12,288 nt of DNA from S146-42 sp965371965 (lineage in GTDB: Bacteria; Planctomycetota; Phycisphaerae; Phycisphaerales; UBA1924): assembly GCA_965371965.1 (NCBI GenBank), contig CBDVAM010000103.1, positions 1-12,288 on the forward strand. Direction: 5' to 3'. Shown here one piece after another: positions 10,674-12,288 of this stretch. The notes under the pieces are model-generated. The model made no database searches, was not told the origin of the DNA, and saw only the letters and a program-made list of their open reading frames with translations. The first letter of the stretch is position 1. Each line of letters opens with the position of its first letter. Position numbers and translations under genes: made by a program.

Positions 10674-12288
10674 ATGAGCCGTGAGATTCCACCACACTTG
10701 CCGTGCTTTGGTCGCAAGGGCGATCTAGAGGACTTGCGCCGGCGCGTTGAGTCTCAGGGCGTGACGTTTCTGATGGCGCCGCCGATGATGGGCAAGACGT
10801 GGGTTGTGCGAAACCTCGCCGCGGAATGTGCTCGGGACGATTGGCTGGTGGGATATGTCGAGAGCTCTGGGAGCCAGAATGATCTGCTGCGCGAGGTGAT
10901 CGTGGATCTGTACGAGCGGTGGCTCGACGACGCGTCGATGCGCGAGCAGGCGGTGAGCCTGATCGAGCGGCACAAGGGAACTCTGGTTGGCAAGGTCGGT
11001 GTTGGTGTCGGCAAGATGATCGGGGACGTGGTGAAGCTCGGGAAGAAGAGCGTCGGCGGTCTCGTGAAAGAAACCTTCAGCCAGCTCCATGAGGCAAACA
11101 AGGATCTACGGACGGGCGGGCAGTTTTTGACCCCGATCACCTATGACGACGCGCGCGACCTGGTCGGCGTGCTCTCGAAGGTTTCGCAGAAGCGGATCTT
11201 GCTTGTGATGGATGCGTGGGAGCAAGGCTTGCAGCGGGAAAGTGACCGCGGCTCGATCGAGAAGATGCTCAAGAACTCTGATGAGTGGGCAGAGGGGCTG
11301 CACATCGCCTTGGCGATTCGGGATCGGCCGGCACACGCAGAGGAGGTGCGATTTGCGAACGGGATGAAGACTTCCTATCCGACGGCGGATTGTCGGGCGC
11401 TCGGGCTCCTCGATTTGTCGGATTTGGACGAGCAGGATCGGCTGCTCGGGTTTCTTCGCGAGAAGGCGCCGGCTGTGGATGAGGCCGAGCGGGATTGGGT
11501 GCTCGAACAAGCTCGGACGCCGAATGTGATCAAGTGGTGGGTGAAGGGAGCGCCGACGACTGTCGAGGAGTTGGAGTCGCTCGGCGCGAGTGCGATGGAT
11601 GGGCGGTATCAGGGGCTCTGCGACATACTGTTGCGCACGCTTGAGGAGAGCCCGGAGGCGTACGACGCGGCGGTCCGGCTTGCGCTGCTTCCTGAGATCA
11701 CGAGCGTGGAGATGTGGCGGGCGTATCGAGACGTTGTGGGCGGCGAGAGTTGCGATGCGCTGGTCGGCGAGCTTGAATCGAGGCGCATTGTTGAGACAAC
11801 GCAGGGCGAATCTCCGCGATTCGGGCACACGACGGCGTATGAGTCGGTGCGTCGGTTCCTGTTGCGTGAGTCCGAGCAGGAGAGTGTGCCGGATCTTCGG
11901 GTACGAGTGAGGCAGGTTCTCATCGAGATGCTTGGGTCGCTGTCTTCGAGGGTTCGTAAGGCCCATGTGGAGGAGTTGCCATACGTCGCAGCGCTGCTCG
12001 CGATTCGTGAGCCTGGGGACAGATTGGACCTGGATATCAATTTGCGGCTGATTCCTCGCTTGGCAAGTACGTTGCTTGGGAACCCACTGGGTTTGGAGGA
12101 CACCAAACTCTTGGCTCGCGACTCGGCTCGGATCATCGAGGGTGTGGAGGGCGCGATTGTGCTGGTGGCCATGGTGCTGTTCAACACGCTGAATCACGCG
12201 AAGGATGAGGACGACCTGTCGCGTCGGGACGGGCTGCTGGAAGAACTGCGCGGGCTCTACGGAGCGCACGAGGACGACCCGGGTGTTC
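10674..12288 (+). CDS. STAND/AAA-type P-loop ATPase, partial (open at right edge)
   Basis: At least 538 codons without a stop. It starts MSREIPPHLPCFGRKGDLED; FGRxxDLEDL is the usual lead-in of STAND and AAA_16 ATPases. The Walker A is degenerate, APPMMGKT at 35-42 with Lys41 and Thr42 intact. The Walker B is KRILLVMDAWEQG with Asp180, followed by a sensor-like IALAIRDRP near 211-219 and LGLLDLSDLDEQDRLLGFL, the typical downstream element. A Gly/Lys-rich amphipathic stretch (GKVGVGVGKMIGDVVKLG) lies at 106-123. From about 310 the protein is helical, without recognisable TPR signatures in the visible part. No effector domain precedes the ATPase core, so an effector would have to be C-terminal or in another gene. 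The ATG at 10674 has GGAG 7 nt before it. Codons end in G or T much more than in the ATPase at 4869. It could be a defence or regulatory STAND protein; I cannot tell which. Confidence 0.8.
   Translation, partial: MSREIPPHLPCFGRKGDLEDLRRRVESQGVTFLMAPPMMGKTWVVRNLAAECARDDWLVGYVESSGSQNDLLREVIVDLYERWLDDASMREQAVSLIERHKGTLVGKVGVGVGKMIGDVVKLGKKSVGGLVKETFSQLHEANKDLRTGGQFLTPITYDDARDLVGVLSKVSQKRILLVMDAWEQGLQRESDRGSIEKMLKNSDEWAEGLHIALAIRDRPAHAEEVRFANGMKTSYPTADCRALGLLDLSDLDEQDRLLGFLREKAPAVDEAERDWVLEQARTPNVIKWWVKGAPTTVEELESLGASAMDGRYQGLCDILLRTLEESPEAYDAAVRLALLPEITSVEMWRAYRDVVGGESCDALVGELESRRIVETTQGESPRFGHTTAYESVRRFLLRESEQESVPDLRVRVRQVLIEMLGSLSSRVRKAHVEELPYVAALLAIREPGDRLDLDINLRLIPRLASTLLGNPLGLEDTKLLARDSARIIEGVEGAIVLVAMVLFNTLNHAKDEDDLSRRDGLLEELRGLYGAHEDDPGV

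Noticed and set aside
11106..12269. Long minus-strand open frame (387 codons)
   Set aside because: Antisense shadow of the STAND ATPase, Arg/Pro/His-rich and without recognisable motifs.

Overview
The window looks like chromosomal DNA of a high-GC planctomycete, probably of the Phycisphaerae/Phycisphaerales type. The evidence is indirect. There are two secreted proteins ending in a PLP-type, PEP-CTERM-like sorting tail followed by RRRR, abundant G/C-rich micro-repeats, proteins that match what I know of planctomycete families, and a bacillithiol-type deacetylase. This placement is an inference, because no rRNA or phylogenetic marker is present.

Layout. Positions 1-744 (minus) hold the N-terminal part of a tRNA-dihydrouridine synthase that runs off the left edge and carries an octanucleotide inverted-repeat hairpin inside its reading frame. 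Upstream of it on the same strand is a small HG-x-W protein (804-1250), divergent from a lipoprotein (1348-1764). A 229-nt spacer full of the same octanucleotide repeat separates the lipoprotein from a bacillithiol-type deacetylase, bshB1 (1994-2737). Next comes a REP/RAYT cassette (2740-3638): a Y1 REP-associated transposase bracketed by three identical 28-nt palindromes and one decayed copy. gpsA (3649-4710, minus) follows, with a probable second REP-like palindrome inside it, and is divergent from a heavy-metal-type P-type ATPase (4869-6917).

From 6.8 to 9.1 kb there is an old tandem duplication. The 3' end of the ATPase, a ~370-nt leader, a secreted PEP-CTERM-like protein and a G/C hairpin terminator (6780-7908) are repeated as 7951-9099. 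In the second copy the ATPase part is only a frameshifted tail remnant, and the secreted protein has a different core between homologous ends.

From 9.1 kb to the right edge the plus strand changes from C-rich to G-rich. This part holds the 3' end of an SGNH/GDSL hydrolase gene (minus), an HTH-like protein whose frame runs through micro-repeats into that remnant (minus), and a STAND/AAA-type P-loop ATPase (10674 to the edge, plus) that is open at the right edge.

How the genes fit together. GpsA, BshB1 and the dihydrouridine synthase are ordinary housekeeping genes. The most distinctive theme is palindromic repeat DNA that has spread next to and inside housekeeping genes close to a RAYT. The best candidate for an undescribed system is the STAND ATPase at the right edge, but its C-terminus and downstream partners lie outside the window.
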